NCBI RefSeq assembly: GCF_003391095.1
Contig: NZ_CP031447.1
Location: 806,001 to 870,000, forward strand
Origin: Austwickia chelonae
GTDB taxonomy: Bacteria; Actinomycetota; Actinomycetes; Actinomycetales; Dermatophilaceae
DNA: 64,000 nucleotides
Direction of reading: 5' to 3'
Both the position numbers and the translations under genes were made by a program. Shown here in pieces: positions 27,203-38,350 of this stretch. The stretch's first letter is position 1. Each line of letters opens with the position of its first letter. A model generated the notes under the pieces. It was not told the origin of the DNA. It did no database searches and saw nothing but the letters and a program-made list of their open reading frames with translations.

Positions 27203-27412
27203 ATGACCGGCACCATGAACCTCGTTGGCTACGGCATCTCCACCATCGGCCCGGCCCTGGCCATCGGTCTCATCTTCGCCGCGCTGATCAACGGGATCGC
27301 TCGCCAGCCGGAGGCCAAGAGCGCCCTCATGCCCGTCGCGATCATCGGTTTCGCGGTCGCCGAGGCCCTGGCCATCCTGGGCTTCGTCGCGCTGTTCATC
27401 TTCAGGTCCTGA
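27203..27412 (+). CDS. atpE: ATP synthase F0 subunit c
   Basis: A 69-residue hairpin of two membrane helices joined by the ARQPE polar loop (Arg34-Glu37). The ion-binding carboxylate is Glu54 in AVAEALAI of helix 2. No Na+-site residues (the Gln and Ser of sodium-type rings) stand out, so it is probably a proton ring. The ATG has an AAAAGGA site upstream. It is preceded by a 92-bp spacer, a common feature for the highly expressed c subunit. Confidence 0.96.
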   Translation: MTGTMNLVGYGISTIGPALAIGLIFAALINGIARQPEAKSALMPVAIIGFAVAEALAILGFVALFIFRS

Positions 27413-27483
27413 CCCACTCGCGGTCACACTCCGCCCCGACAGCAGCCACGCGTCGGGGTACAGCCTGGTCATAGGAGATTTCC

Positions 27484-28107
27484 GTGCAACTCAGCCTGAT
27501 ACATCAGGTCGCTGCCCTCGTGCCCATGGAAGGTGGGGGCGGCGGCAACGACGGGCAAGGTTCGTCGATCGTCCCGCACCCCGGCGAACTCATCTTCGGT
27601 TCCATCCTCTTCCTGATCTTCCTGGTCTACATCTGGAAGAAGGTCGTGCCGACCATCGAAGGCATCTACCAGCAGCGGTCGGAAGCCATCGAAGGTGACA
27701 TGGGACGCGCCGAGAAGGCGCTGGCCGAGGCCGAGGCCTTGAAGTCCCAGTACGAACAGCAGTTGTCCGAGGCTCGGACCGAAGCGGCCCGGGTCCGGGA
27801 GGAAGCACGAGAACAAGGCGCTTCCATCATCGCGGAAATGCGCGACCAGGCCCAGGTCGAGGCAGCGCGCATCCTCGAGAACGCCCAGCGCCAGATCGAG
27901 GCCGAGCGCAACCAGGCCATGCAGCAGCTCCGAGGCGACGTCGGACAGCTCTCCACCGACCTGGCCAGCCGAATCGTCGGTGAATCCCTGCACGACGAGA
28001 TCCGTCAGCGGGGGATCGTCGAGCGGTTCATCAGCGAGCTCGAAGCCGGTCGGATCGAGCCGACCACAGCGTCCTCCGGCGACGGCCACGCACCGCGGGA
28101 TTCCTGA
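27484..28107 (+). CDS. atpF: ATP synthase F0 subunit b
   Basis: A 207-residue peripheral stalk subunit. A single membrane helix near residues 38-58 (FGSILFLIFLVYIWKKV) is followed by a long charged coiled coil rich in Glu, Ala, Gln and Arg. The ATP synthase stator uses this to hold F1 against rotation. GTG start at 27484 after an AGGAGA site. The N-terminal ~35 residues with a Gly-rich segment are longer than in E. coli, which is common in actinobacteria. The stop overlaps the atpH start (TGATG). Confidence 0.95.
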   Translation: MQLSLIHQVAALVPMEGGGGGNDGQGSSIVPHPGELIFGSILFLIFLVYIWKKVVPTIEGIYQQRSEAIEGDMGRAEKALAEAEALKSQYEQQLSEARTEAARVREEAREQGASIIAEMRDQAQVEAARILENAQRQIEAERNQAMQQLRGDVGQLSTDLASRIVGESLHDEIRQRGIVERFISELEAGRIEPTTASSGDGHAPRDS

Positions 28108-28925
28108 TGGAAGGGTCCTCCCGCGGCGCTTGGAAAGCCGCACTCGAGATCGCGCACGAGATCGAGCGTCGACGCACCGTAGATCTACGGGTGTTGGCGG
28201 GAGACCTCTTCGCGGTCAGCGAGACCCTCTCCGGTGAAGCGCGTCTCCGCAGGGCCTTCGCCGATCCCTCCCGGGACGCCTGGCCCAAGCGTGAGCTGGC
28301 GACACAGATCCTCGGTGGTCAGGTCTCCACTGAGGCGCTGAACATCGTGAACGGCGTCGTCAGCGGACGGTGGAACTCCGACCAGGACATGGTCGACGCG
28401 CTCGAACGCATCGGTGTCGACATGGTCTTCGCCGCGGTAGAGAGCGAAGGGCGTCTTCCGCAGTTGGAGGACGAGCTCTTCGAGGTCGACCAACTGGTGC
28501 AGCGTGAACGTGATCTCGGGGACTTCCTCGGCCGTAGGGATGTCGAGAAAGCGCCCAAGGCCGAACTGCTTGAGAGGCTGCTTGCCGGTCATGTCTCGCG
28601 CGATGCCCTGTGGCTGTCGACCCGTCCGGTCCTCAACCCGCGAGGGCGTAAGTATTCCGCGGCGATCTGGCGGCAGCTCGCCATCGCGGCGGAGCGTCGG
28701 CGTCAGATCACCGCGATCGTGACCTCGGCAATACCGCTCGACAAAGAACAGAAGAAGCGGATCGAATCGGCGTTGGCCCGCACCTATGGGCGCGCCGTCA
28801 ATGCCAACATGGTCGTCGACCCAGATGTTCTGGGAGGCGTGCACATCCGAGTCGGCGACGATGTCATCGACGGAAGCATCCTGAGAAGGCTCGACGACGT
28901 CCGTCGGGCTGTGAGCACCACATAA
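28107..28925 (+). CDS. atpH: ATP synthase F1 subunit delta
   Basis: 272 residues, longer than the ~180 of E. coli but standard for actinobacteria. It links F1 to the b stalk. The C-terminal domain has TSAIPLDKEQKKRIESAL and DPDVLGGVHIRVGDDVIDGS, which are hallmark delta-subunit sequences. The ATG overlaps the last base of the atpF stop. It is followed by a 132-bp spacer before atpA. Confidence 0.95.
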   Translation: MEGSSRGAWKAALEIAHEIERRRTVDLRVLAGDLFAVSETLSGEARLRRAFADPSRDAWPKRELATQILGGQVSTEALNIVNGVVSGRWNSDQDMVDALERIGVDMVFAAVESEGRLPQLEDELFEVDQLVQRERDLGDFLGRRDVEKAPKAELLERLLAGHVSRDALWLSTRPVLNPRGRKYSAAIWRQLAIAAERRRQITAIVTSAIPLDKEQKKRIESALARTYGRAVNANMVVDPDVLGGVHIRVGDDVIDGSILRRLDDVRRAVSTT

Positions 28926-29057
28926 TTCCGCCGGTCCGGCCGCTGTATGCCCTCCGGACCGGACCACAGCACCACGCCGCGAGTCGGCACCGAAGCATCC
29001 CGACACTCGGCCCCTTTCGAACAGGCCGGGCTGCAGACGAGGAAGAAGAGAGAGACG

Positions 29058-30686
29058 ATGGCGGAGCTCACCATCCGTCCGGAGAAGATCCGGGACGCAC
29101 TGAACTCCTTTGTTCAGTCCTACGAGCCCGACGCGGCCACACGTGAAGAGGTCGGTCGGGTCACCGATGCCGGTGACGGTATCGCCCACGTCGAGGGCCT
29201 GCCCTCCGCGATGACCAACGAGCTGCTCCAGTTCGAGGACGGAACCCTCGGCCTCGCTCTGAACCTCGACGTCCACGAGATCGGTGTCGTCATCCTCGGT
29301 GACTTCTCCGGTATCGAGGAGGGCCAGAGCGTCAAGCGCACCGGAGAGGTCCTCTCCGTGCCGGTCGGCGACAGCTACCTCGGCCGTGTGGTCGACCCGC
29401 TGGGCAAGCCGATCGACGGCCTGGGCGAGATCAAGGCCGAAGGTCGCCGTGAGCTAGAGCTCCAGGCTCCGAACGTCATGCAGCGCAAGTCGGTCCACGA
29501 GCCGCTGCAGACCGGGATCAAGGCCGTCGACTCGATGATCCCGATCGGCCGTGGACAGCGTCAGCTGATCATCGGTGACCGGCAGACCGGGAAGACCACG
29601 GTCGCCGTCGACACGATCATCAACCAGAAGGCCAACTGGGAGAGCGGCGATATCGACAAGCAGGTGCGTTGCATCTACGTCGCCATCGGCCAGAAGGGCT
29701 CCACGATCGCGTCCGTCAAGGGCACCCTCGAGGAAGCCGGCGCGATGGAGTACACCACCATCGTCGCTGCCCCGGCCTCCGATGCGGCCGGCTTCAAGTA
29801 CCTCGCCCCCTACACCGGATCGGCCATCGGCCAGCACTGGATGTACCAGGGCAAGCACGTCCTGATCATCTTCGACGACCTGTCCAAGCAGGCCGAGGCC
29901 TACCGTGCGGTCTCACTGCTGCTGCGTCGCCCGCCGGGCCGTGAGGCCTACCCCGGTGACGTCTTCTACCTGCACAGCCGGCTGCTCGAACGCTGCGCGA
30001 AACTGTCCGACGAGATGGGCTCCGGCTCGATGACCGGTCTGCCGATCATCGAGACCAAGGCAGGCGACGTCTCGGCGTACATCCCGACGAACGTCATCTC
30101 GATCACCGACGGCCAGATCTACCTGCAGGCCGATCTGTTCAACGCCAACGTCCGTCCGGCGATCGATGTGGGTGTGTCTGTCTCCCGAGTCGGTGGCTCC
30201 GCGCAGATCAAGGCGATGAAGGAGGTCGCCGGACGACTCAAGCTCGACCTGGCGCAGTTCCGTGCGATGGAAGCCTTCGCCATGTTCGCCTCTGACCTCG
30301 ACTCCGCGTCGAAGGCGCAGCTGGCGCGCGGCGCGCGATTGGTCGAGCTGCTCAAGCAGCCGCAGTCCTCGCCCTACCCGGTGGAGGAACAGGTCGTCTC
30401 CGTGTGGGCCGGTACCACCGGCAAACTCGACGATGTCGAGGTCGAGGACGTTCGCCGATTCGAGAGCGAATTCCTGGAGTTCATGCGCCGGGAGAACGCC
30501 GGGATCCTGCAGTCGATCCGAGAGACCAAGAAGCTCGGGGACGACGCCAAACAGAGTCTTGAGACGGCGATGACCTCCTTCAAGCGGGACTTCCGCACCG
30601 GCAAGGGCACCTCGATCGCAGAAGAGTCTGTCGAGGCACTCGAGCAGGACGCCCAGGACCAGGAGCGGATCGTCCGCAAGCGCTGA
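29058..30686 (+). CDS. atpA: ATP synthase F1 subunit alpha
   Basis: The non-catalytic nucleotide-binding subunit of F1, 542 residues. Walker A is [28 protein letters not shown] is the conserved alpha signature region, and the C-terminal helical domain follows. The ATG at 29058, starting MAELTIRP, is chosen; the upstream extension is unconserved. A GAAGAAGAGAGAG ribosome site precedes it. The C-terminus extends past the E. coli end with a charged tail, as in related actinobacteria. Confidence 0.97.
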   Translation: MAELTIRPEKIRDALNSFVQSYEPDAATREEVGRVTDAGDGIAHVEGLPSAMTNELLQFEDGTLGLALNLDVHEIGVVILGDFSGIEEGQSVKRTGEVLSVPVGDSYLGRVVDPLGKPIDGLGEIKAEGRRELELQAPNVMQRKSVHEPLQTGIKAVDSMIPIGRGQRQLIIGDRQTGKTTVAVDTIINQKANWESGDIDKQVRCIYVAIGQKGSTIASVKGTLEEAGAMEYTTIVAAPASDAAGFKYLAPYTGSAIGQHWMYQGKHVLIIFDDLSKQAEAYRAVSLLLRRPPGREAYPGDVFYLHSRLLERCAKLSDEMGSGSMTGLPIIETKAGDVSAYIPTNVISITDGQIYLQADLFNANVRPAIDVGVSVSRVGGSAQIKAMKEVAGRLKLDLAQFRAMEAFAMFASDLDSASKAQLARGARLVELLKQPQSSPYPVEEQVVSVWAGTTGKLDDVEVEDVRRFESEFLEFMRRENAGILQSIRETKKLGDDAKQSLETAMTSFKRDFRTGKGTSIAEESVEALEQDAQDQERIVRKR

Positions 30687-30786
30687 CCGACTTCGGGTCG
30701 ATGCCGCCGAGTCAGCGGCATCGACCCGAAGCGGCGGGGCCAACTTCACCCACGACTACCGTTCGATCAAGGAGAGGCGGAAAGAT

Positions 30787-33167
<2,381 letters not shown>

Positions 33168-33184
33168 GTGTTACTGCTCTCAGC

Positions 33185-33219
33185 GAAGTGCCGGACGGGA
33201 GTTTCCCGTCCGGCACTTC
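33185..33219. terminator. Strong terminator after atpD
   Basis: A perfect 16-bp stem (33185-33200 with 33204-33219) with a 3-nt loop lies 17 bases after the atpD stop. It abuts the minus-strand acetyltransferase stop (33220-33222), so it can end both transcripts. It closes the atp operon before atpC. Confidence 0.8.
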
Positions 33220-33795
33220 TCATGGTTGGCGTCGGACGGGGGAGGCCGGTACGCCTACGTAGGTATGTCCCGGCAGAGTGCTCCGGACCACTACTGCATT
33301 GGCGCCGATCTTGGTCTCCGCGGCCACGATGATCGGCCCGAGGACCCGGGCGCCGGCGCCGATGAAGACGTCGTCCTCGATGCGGGGGGCGGGCAAGACC
33401 TGATTCATGCCGATGGTGACGTGGTGGTAGAGAACCAGATCTGAGCCCAGGACGCACGAGGGGTGGAGTATCACCCCGCGGGCGGAGTGCGGGATCCGGA
33501 TACCTGGGCCACAGACCACCTGTGAAGGGAGTTCAGCTCCGAGGAGCCCTCTGATCCAGAGGATGTCTCCGACCCGGACGACCCTGCGCAGAATGAAGGC
33601 TGCAAGCCCGGGGCGTCCGCACAAGGCCTGTCCTGAGCGCCAGATCACCAGGGTGAGGCGTTGCATAGGAAAAGGATTCTTCGGCCAGTCGGCTTGGAGC
33701 AGTGATCGGGCTTCGGCGTAGGCCTCACGAATCGACGATGATTTTCGACGCCCCAGGGAGTCGCAGGACTTCGCTCCCAGCCGTAGGTTCAGCAT
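33220..33795 (-). CDS. Serine acetyltransferase-like LbH acyltransferase of the polysaccharide locus
   Basis: 191 residues. The C-terminal half is a left-handed beta-helix of hexapeptide repeats: IRIPHSARGVILHPS, DLVLYHHVTIGMN, DVFIGAGARVLGPI and KIGANAVVV, ending TYVGVPA. This is a CysE/NeuD-like O-acetyltransferase family, with a histidine pair in the active-site HHVTIG. It probably acetylates a sugar of the surface glycan. The ATG at 33795 overlaps the stop of the upstream WecG-type gene (ATGCTGA), so it is translationally coupled. A longer frame to 34074 lies inside that gene and is rejected. Confidence 0.8.
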   Translation of the reverse strand: MLNLRLGAKSCDSLGRRKSSSIREAYAEARSLLQADWPKNPFPMQRLTLVIWRSGQALCGRPGLAAFILRRVVRVGDILWIRGLLGAELPSQVVCGPGIRIPHSARGVILHPSCVLGSDLVLYHHVTIGMNQVLPAPRIEDDVFIGAGARVLGPIIVAAETKIGANAVVVRSTLPGHTYVGVPASPVRRQP

Positions 33796-35126
33796 CTCCG
33801 CGCATTGCTGTCGCCCTGGCGTACAGCGAGGTTCGTTGCTGATTTCTGTTCGCTCCCATGCTCCTGCCAGACCCGGAAGAGGAAGAGCGGATTGCCGATG
33901 ACATAGCGACGCCACATCCGGCGTGGCTCTTGTTTGAGTCGCCAGATCCATTCCATGCCGAGTTCCCGGATCCACACAGGCGCCCGGGGGATACGTCCGG
34001 AGTAGAAGTCGAAGAGCCCGCCGACTCCCATGACGACGCCGGGAGCCAGCCGTGGGTGCATCCGGTCGCACCACATCTCCTGTTGGGGGACCCCCATGGC
34101 GACCAGGAGGATTCGGGCTCCAGAGCGGTTGATCAGGCTGACCACTTCGTCGTCGTCATTGGAGATGTACCCGTGATGGGTGCCGACGATCTTCAGCTCG
34201 GGGTAGACATGCTGCATGGCCTGGGCTGCAGATTCGGCGACGCCGGGCCGTGCTCCCAGCAGGAAGAGGGGGAGGCCTTGGTCGGCGGCCATCTTGCAGA
34301 GTCTGGGAAACAAGTCGGTGCCGTTGACATTCTCCCGCAGCGCGACGCCCTTCATCCGAGAGGCGACCTTCAGGCCGATGCCATCGGGCAGGATCATGGT
34401 GGCCCGATGTAACACCCGGTGGTAGGAGGGGTCTGTGGCGGCGATATTCAAGCAGCCGGGGTTGACGAAGTAGATGAGGTCGGCCTGGCCGACGCGGGGT
34501 TCTTCCCGAGCTCGGCTGGTCACTGCGGACAGCGCTTCTTCCATGGTGGTGTTGGCGATGGGGATATCGAACAGATTGAGCTCGGAAGGTTCTTCCCGTC
34601 CAGGTGGGGTGCGTAGGGCCGACGCGAGCAGTGAGCGGACGATCAACCCAAGGTTTCTGGCGCGGGACAGTCCTGGTTCGGACATGAGTGCCCGGTCGGC
34701 GGGCTCGTCACCTTCGTAGGTGATTCCGGTGTACTCGCGGAGTCGGTGCACGGAGAAGATTCCTGGCATGCCCTCGACCCGCCAGAGCTGGCGGTCGGGT
34801 AGTGCGCGGGCTTCTGCGGTGCTCAAGGGGAACGGCCCGATGATGCGCATGTCGCCGCGGACGACGGACCACAGGTGCAGGATCGTCGCACCCCGGGCCT
34901 CACCGGCGAGGGTGCGTAGGCGGAAGGTCCGTTCGGCTGGCCCGACGGCATCGACGATGTCGACGGTTTTCCCGGTGCGGGCGTAGCCGGCGGCGGCTCG
35001 GATCAGAATGATCGGGGAGATGGCGAGCAGGGTCAAGGAGGCGATGGCCCTCTCCCCGACAGGAGTGTGATTCTGGGTGCGGAATGGTTTGTGCAGTTGG
35101 AGAGCTGGCGGTCGGATCGAGGACAC
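33789..35126 (-). CDS. WecG/TagA/CpsF-family glycosyltransferase fused to a degenerate priming sugar-transferase domain
   Basis: 445 residues. Residues ~22-172 resemble bacterial sugar (polyprenyl-P hexose-1-P) transferases: one hydrophobic helix, LWSVVRGDMRIIGPFP and a following MPGI. The normal SxxDELPQLxN motif with the catalytic Asp-Glu is missing (here ATILHLWSV), so this domain is probably not catalytic. Residues ~182-400 form a WecG/TagA domain: DIPIANTTMEEA, FVNPGCLNIA, LPDGIGLK and GVPQQEMW. That domain adds ManNAc-type sugars to GlcNAc-PP-undecaprenol. The GTG at 35126 has AAGGGG upstream. A CRP-type site lies 19 bp before the start. WecA at 24.3 kb could supply the acceptor. Confidence 0.82.
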   Translation of the reverse strand: MSSIRPPALQLHKPFRTQNHTPVGERAIASLTLLAISPIILIRAAAGYARTGKTVDIVDAVGPAERTFRLRTLAGEARGATILHLWSVVRGDMRIIGPFPLSTAEARALPDRQLWRVEGMPGIFSVHRLREYTGITYEGDEPADRALMSEPGLSRARNLGLIVRSLLASALRTPPGREEPSELNLFDIPIANTTMEEALSAVTSRAREEPRVGQADLIYFVNPGCLNIAATDPSYHRVLHRATMILPDGIGLKVASRMKGVALRENVNGTDLFPRLCKMAADQGLPLFLLGARPGVAESAAQAMQHVYPELKIVGTHHGYISNDDDEVVSLINRSGARILLVAMGVPQQEMWCDRMHPRLAPGVVMGVGGLFDFYSGRIPRAPVWIRELGMEWIWRLKQEPRRMWRRYVIGNPLFLFRVWQEHGSEQKSATNLAVRQGDSNARRC

Positions 35127-35144
35127 CTTCAAGTCACCCCTTGA

Positions 35145-35160
35145 TGTGAAACAGGTCACA
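35145..35160 (-). promoter_or_regulatory. CRP/GlxR-type operator of the polysaccharide locus
   Basis: TGTGA-AACAGG-TCACA is an exact TGTGA-N6-TCACA palindrome. It lies in the divergent region between the WecG-type gene (start 35126) and the secreted protein gene (start 35334), so it could act on either or both. Confidence 0.6.
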
Positions 35161-35333
35161 TTGCATGCGTCGATGTCGGGTCCGGGTAAGAAATCTTGGG
35201 CGGATCTATTCTCGCGCAGGAGTTTTCAAATGAGGTGAGCTGCGAGCGTGTCAATCGACCGAATTCATGTCCTTTGGTCCCGGGCCGATGGGGCTTGCGA
35301 CCTGATACCACGACAAGGCCACGGAAGGCAATC

Positions 35334-36491
35334 ATGCGCCTCGCTCCGCACCGCCACACCAAGAGCATGCTGGCCATCGCCCTGATGGCTCCGCTCACCA
35401 TCGCTCTGGCAGCACCCGCGACCGCCGCGCCCGGTAACTCCGAGGCACCGCGACCGACCACCGGACAAGGCGTCGACTTCCACACCAACAAAGACGCGGG
35501 ACGGTCCATGGCACGCCGCCAACTCCCGCCGCGCACTCCCACCCCGGCACCGGAGAAGCCAGCACCGGCCCAGGGCCGACTCCTCAACTTCTCACCCAAC
35601 AGCTTCTTCTACGACGACATCAGCAAAGCACCCCTGGACGCCAACAGCGCAGCCATCGGTGCCTCCGTCGCCAAACAGGTTGCCGACAACTGGGGTGGTA
35701 CCGCCGCCTTCAACGCTCACGCCTGGAACAGCACCTTCTACCGGGTGGACGCCAACACACCCCGCGTACGGGTGAACTGGTCGAACTGTTTCAAATGGAA
35801 CTGGACCCCGAAGAACCTCTACGACGGACGTAAGGTTTTCGTCGACGTCCCCATCCCTACTTACGCCACCCCTGCACCAGGGAGCGACGGCGCCATGTCG
35901 ATCTACGACCCGGCGACCGACACCTCCTGGGAGTTCTGGCAGATGAAGAAGGACAGCTCCGGCGAATGGCAGTCCTGCCAGGGCGGCCGCATCGACCAGG
36001 TGAGTACAGCCATGGGCCAGTACCCCCTGGGATTCGGAGTCAGCGCAGCCGGAATCTCCATGACCGGCGGAATGATCTCCGCTGAAGAAATCCGCCGCGG
36101 CCGCATCGACCACGCCATGTACCTCGCCGTCATCGAAGCACGTCATTTCTCCGAGTACAGCTGGCCGGCTGTCCGATCCGATGGCTACACCAAGGACCCC
36201 AATCTTCCGCTCGAAGGGCAACGGCTTCGTCTGGACCCCGCCCTCGACGTAGAGGCCCTGGACATCTCCCCCTTCGCCAAAACTGTGGCCCGGGCCGCTC
36301 AGAAATACGGATTCATCGTCTCCGACAAAGGCGGAGCCGTAGCCCTGATCGGAGAAGCCGGTCAATCGCTGAAAGCCACCACCGGGACCGATCCCTGGCC
36401 GCAACTCCTCGGCGGCACGGACCATGAAGCCCTACGAGGCTTCCCCTGGAACAGGTTGCAAGCGCTGCCCAAGGACTACGGCAAACGCTGA
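35334..36491 (+). CDS. Secreted protein, paralogue 1 of an uncharacterised family
   Basis: 385 residues, function unknown. A Sec signal peptide (charged start, hydrophobic core, APATAA cleavage region near residue 32) is followed by a Pro-rich spacer to about residue 80. A ~300-residue domain follows and is shared with two other genes in this locus. Conserved blocks are APLD, NWGG (119-122), VPIP, IYDP, WEFW (199-202), GGRID (217-221), RIDHAMYL (257-264), EGQRLRLDP, QKYGFIVSDKGG and a final FPW. Two cysteines (C152, C215) recur in the paralogues and could pair. GGAAGG precedes the ATG. Position suggests a glycan-binding or glycan-modifying role; this is inference. Confidence 0.75.
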   Translation: MRLAPHRHTKSMLAIALMAPLTIALAAPATAAPGNSEAPRPTTGQGVDFHTNKDAGRSMARRQLPPRTPTPAPEKPAPAQGRLLNFSPNSFFYDDISKAPLDANSAAIGASVAKQVADNWGGTAAFNAHAWNSTFYRVDANTPRVRVNWSNCFKWNWTPKNLYDGRKVFVDVPIPTYATPAPGSDGAMSIYDPATDTSWEFWQMKKDSSGEWQSCQGGRIDQVSTAMGQYPLGFGVSAAGISMTGGMISAEEIRRGRIDHAMYLAVIEARHFSEYSWPAVRSDGYTKDPNLPLEGQRLRLDPALDVEALDISPFAKTVARAAQKYGFIVSDKGGAVALIGEAGQSLKATTGTDPWPQLLGGTDHEALRGFPWNRLQALPKDYGKR

Positions 36492-36691
36492 GTTCCATCG
36501 AAGAACTCGGTACCCCGCTCAACCAGCTGGGATCCGCCACGCACCCCTCTCGTACGTGCACTTCATCGCGATCTGAACTGCCGGACGTCTCGCGTCCGAG
36601 CCCGCCCCTGCCGGGGTGAGGCTGCGCCCCTCCTCCCGTTCACCCCGCCTGGCACGCCGTGCTGGGCTTCCTACCCATGCCAGGAGTGGTC

Positions 36692-38269
36692 ATGTCTCGT
36701 CGTCTCACCGCACTCGCCGCTTGGGGGCTGCCCCCGGCGGTGCTGCTTCCCTTCGCGCTCGTCACCGCCTCCACCGCGGCCGAAACCACCACGGAAGAGA
36801 CCGTCGCCCGGGTCGTCGCCCGATACTCCCCGGTCGTCGACAGCTCAGGGAAGACCTGGAAACCTCGCACCGGCTTCATCGGCACCGACCGGAACTCCCG
36901 CTCACTCGTCGGCACCGACATCCTCGGGACCAATGACGACGTCCTCTACCAGGAGACGACTTTCGGAACGACCGGCTACACCTTGCCGGTCACCTCCGGT
37001 CGATACCGCGTTCGTCTACTGATGGTGGAGAACTACTGGACGAAGGCCGGACAGCGGGTCTTCGACGTCTCCGCTGAAGGCAAGCCTGCCTTGGAGAAGG
37101 TCGATATCGCCGGCGCAGTCGGCGCACGTACCGCCTACGACCGGACCTTCGAGACCGATGTCACCGACGGGTCGCTCGATCTGTCCTTCACCAAAGTCGT
37201 GGACAACCCTCAGTTCAGCGCGATCGAAGTGACCAAGGTGTCTGCGCCGACATCGACCCCGACCACCACCCCGATCCCGGAGCCCACACCGACTCCTGCT
37301 CCGGAGACCGTCACTCCTACCCCGGTGAACAACCCGCCCGGCCGCGCCCCGATCCCGCTGGCCTCAGACAGCCCTTGGACCAGCCGCATCGAGAATGCGC
37401 CGCTGGACCCCAAATCCGCAGAGATGGCGGCGAACCTTCACAAGGACGTCATCGAGAACTGGGGCGGTATCGCAGCTTTCAACAACACTCACTACAACGC
37501 CTCCTTCTACCCCGTTCCTGCTGATCAACCTCGCATCGACGTCGACTTCTGGAACTGTCAGCGCAAGACCTGGATCGACCCGAACCTGACCACCGGTCCG
37601 GCCTACTTCCGGCAGGTTCCCGTCCCGGACTACGCCCGCGCAGCAGTCGGCACCGACGGTGAGATGAGTATCTACGATCCGCACACCGACCAGCTCTGGG
37701 AGTTCTGGCAGATGCGCCGCAATGCCACCAGCGGACGGTGGGAGGCCTGCTGGGGCGGACGCATCGACAATGTCTCCAGCAGCCAAGGGATCTTCCCCCA
37801 GTGGTACGGAGCGACCGGAACCGGTGTGGCCATGGCCGCAGGCATGATCTCCCTCGATGAGGTCCGCGAGGGCAGGATCGACCATGCCATGTACCTCGCC
37901 GCGATGAACATCCAGCAGTACCCGGAGATCTCCTGGCCGGCCCTGCGGGGTGACGGCAACCTGGTCGACCCCAATGTCGTGCGCGAAGGGCAGCGTCTGC
38001 GCCTCGACCCGAACCTTGACCTCGACCGGTACAATCTGACCCCTGTCGGACGCATGGTGGCCGAAGCCGCGAAGAAATACGGTTTCATCGTCAGTGACCG
38101 GTCCGGTTCCGTCGCCGTCATCGGTGAAGCAGGCCTGCGCGAGGAGACCCTCACCGGAACCAACCCGTGGCCCGGGCTGCTCGGCGGGATGCCCTCCTAC
38201 GAAGTGATGCGGAATTTCCCCTGGGAGGCCATCCAGGTGGTCGCCAAGGACTGGGGGGCACCCAGCTGA
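36692..38269 (+). CDS. Secreted malectin-like domain protein, paralogue 2 of the same family
   Basis: 525 residues. The signal peptide ends near residue 30 (ASTAAE). Residues ~40-183 form a malectin-like carbohydrate-binding beta domain, with DILGTNDDVLYQ, GRYRVRLLMVENYW and the FDVSAEGK element. A Thr/Pro linker (~184-220) joins it to the family domain shared with the neighbours: APLD, NWGG, YDP, WEFWQM, CWGGRID, RIDHAMYL, EGQRLRLDP and KKYGFIVSD. The ATG at 36692 has AGGAG 5 bases upstream. Malectin-like domains bind glucose-rich glycans, supporting a role on the polysaccharide made here. The catalytic status of the family domain is unknown. Confidence 0.78.
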   Translation: MSRRLTALAAWGLPPAVLLPFALVTASTAAETTTEETVARVVARYSPVVDSSGKTWKPRTGFIGTDRNSRSLVGTDILGTNDDVLYQETTFGTTGYTLPVTSGRYRVRLLMVENYWTKAGQRVFDVSAEGKPALEKVDIAGAVGARTAYDRTFETDVTDGSLDLSFTKVVDNPQFSAIEVTKVSAPTSTPTTTPIPEPTPTPAPETVTPTPVNNPPGRAPIPLASDSPWTSRIENAPLDPKSAEMAANLHKDVIENWGGIAAFNNTHYNASFYPVPADQPRIDVDFWNCQRKTWIDPNLTTGPAYFRQVPVPDYARAAVGTDGEMSIYDPHTDQLWEFWQMRRNATSGRWEACWGGRIDNVSSSQGIFPQWYGATGTGVAMAAGMISLDEVREGRIDHAMYLAAMNIQQYPEISWPALRGDGNLVDPNVVREGQRLRLDPNLDLDRYNLTPVGRMVAEAAKKYGFIVSDRSGSVAVIGEAGLREETLTGTNPWPGLLGGMPSYEVMRNFPWEAIQVVAKDWGAPS

Positions 38270-38289
38270 TCGTACGAACCCTTGACGAA

Positions 38290-38350
38290 CAGGTCACCGG
38301 GCCGGATGCATGCGCTCCAGGAAGGACGCCATCGCCGGCCCGGTGACCTG
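38290..38350. terminator. Large inverted repeat at convergent gene ends
   Basis: 16-base perfect arms (38290-38305 and 38335-38350) around a 29-nt loop. The right arm and loop lie inside the 3' end of the minus-strand GT4 gene, and the left arm spans its stop. It is well placed to end the plus-strand malectin gene and the GT4 gene. Confidence 0.5.
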
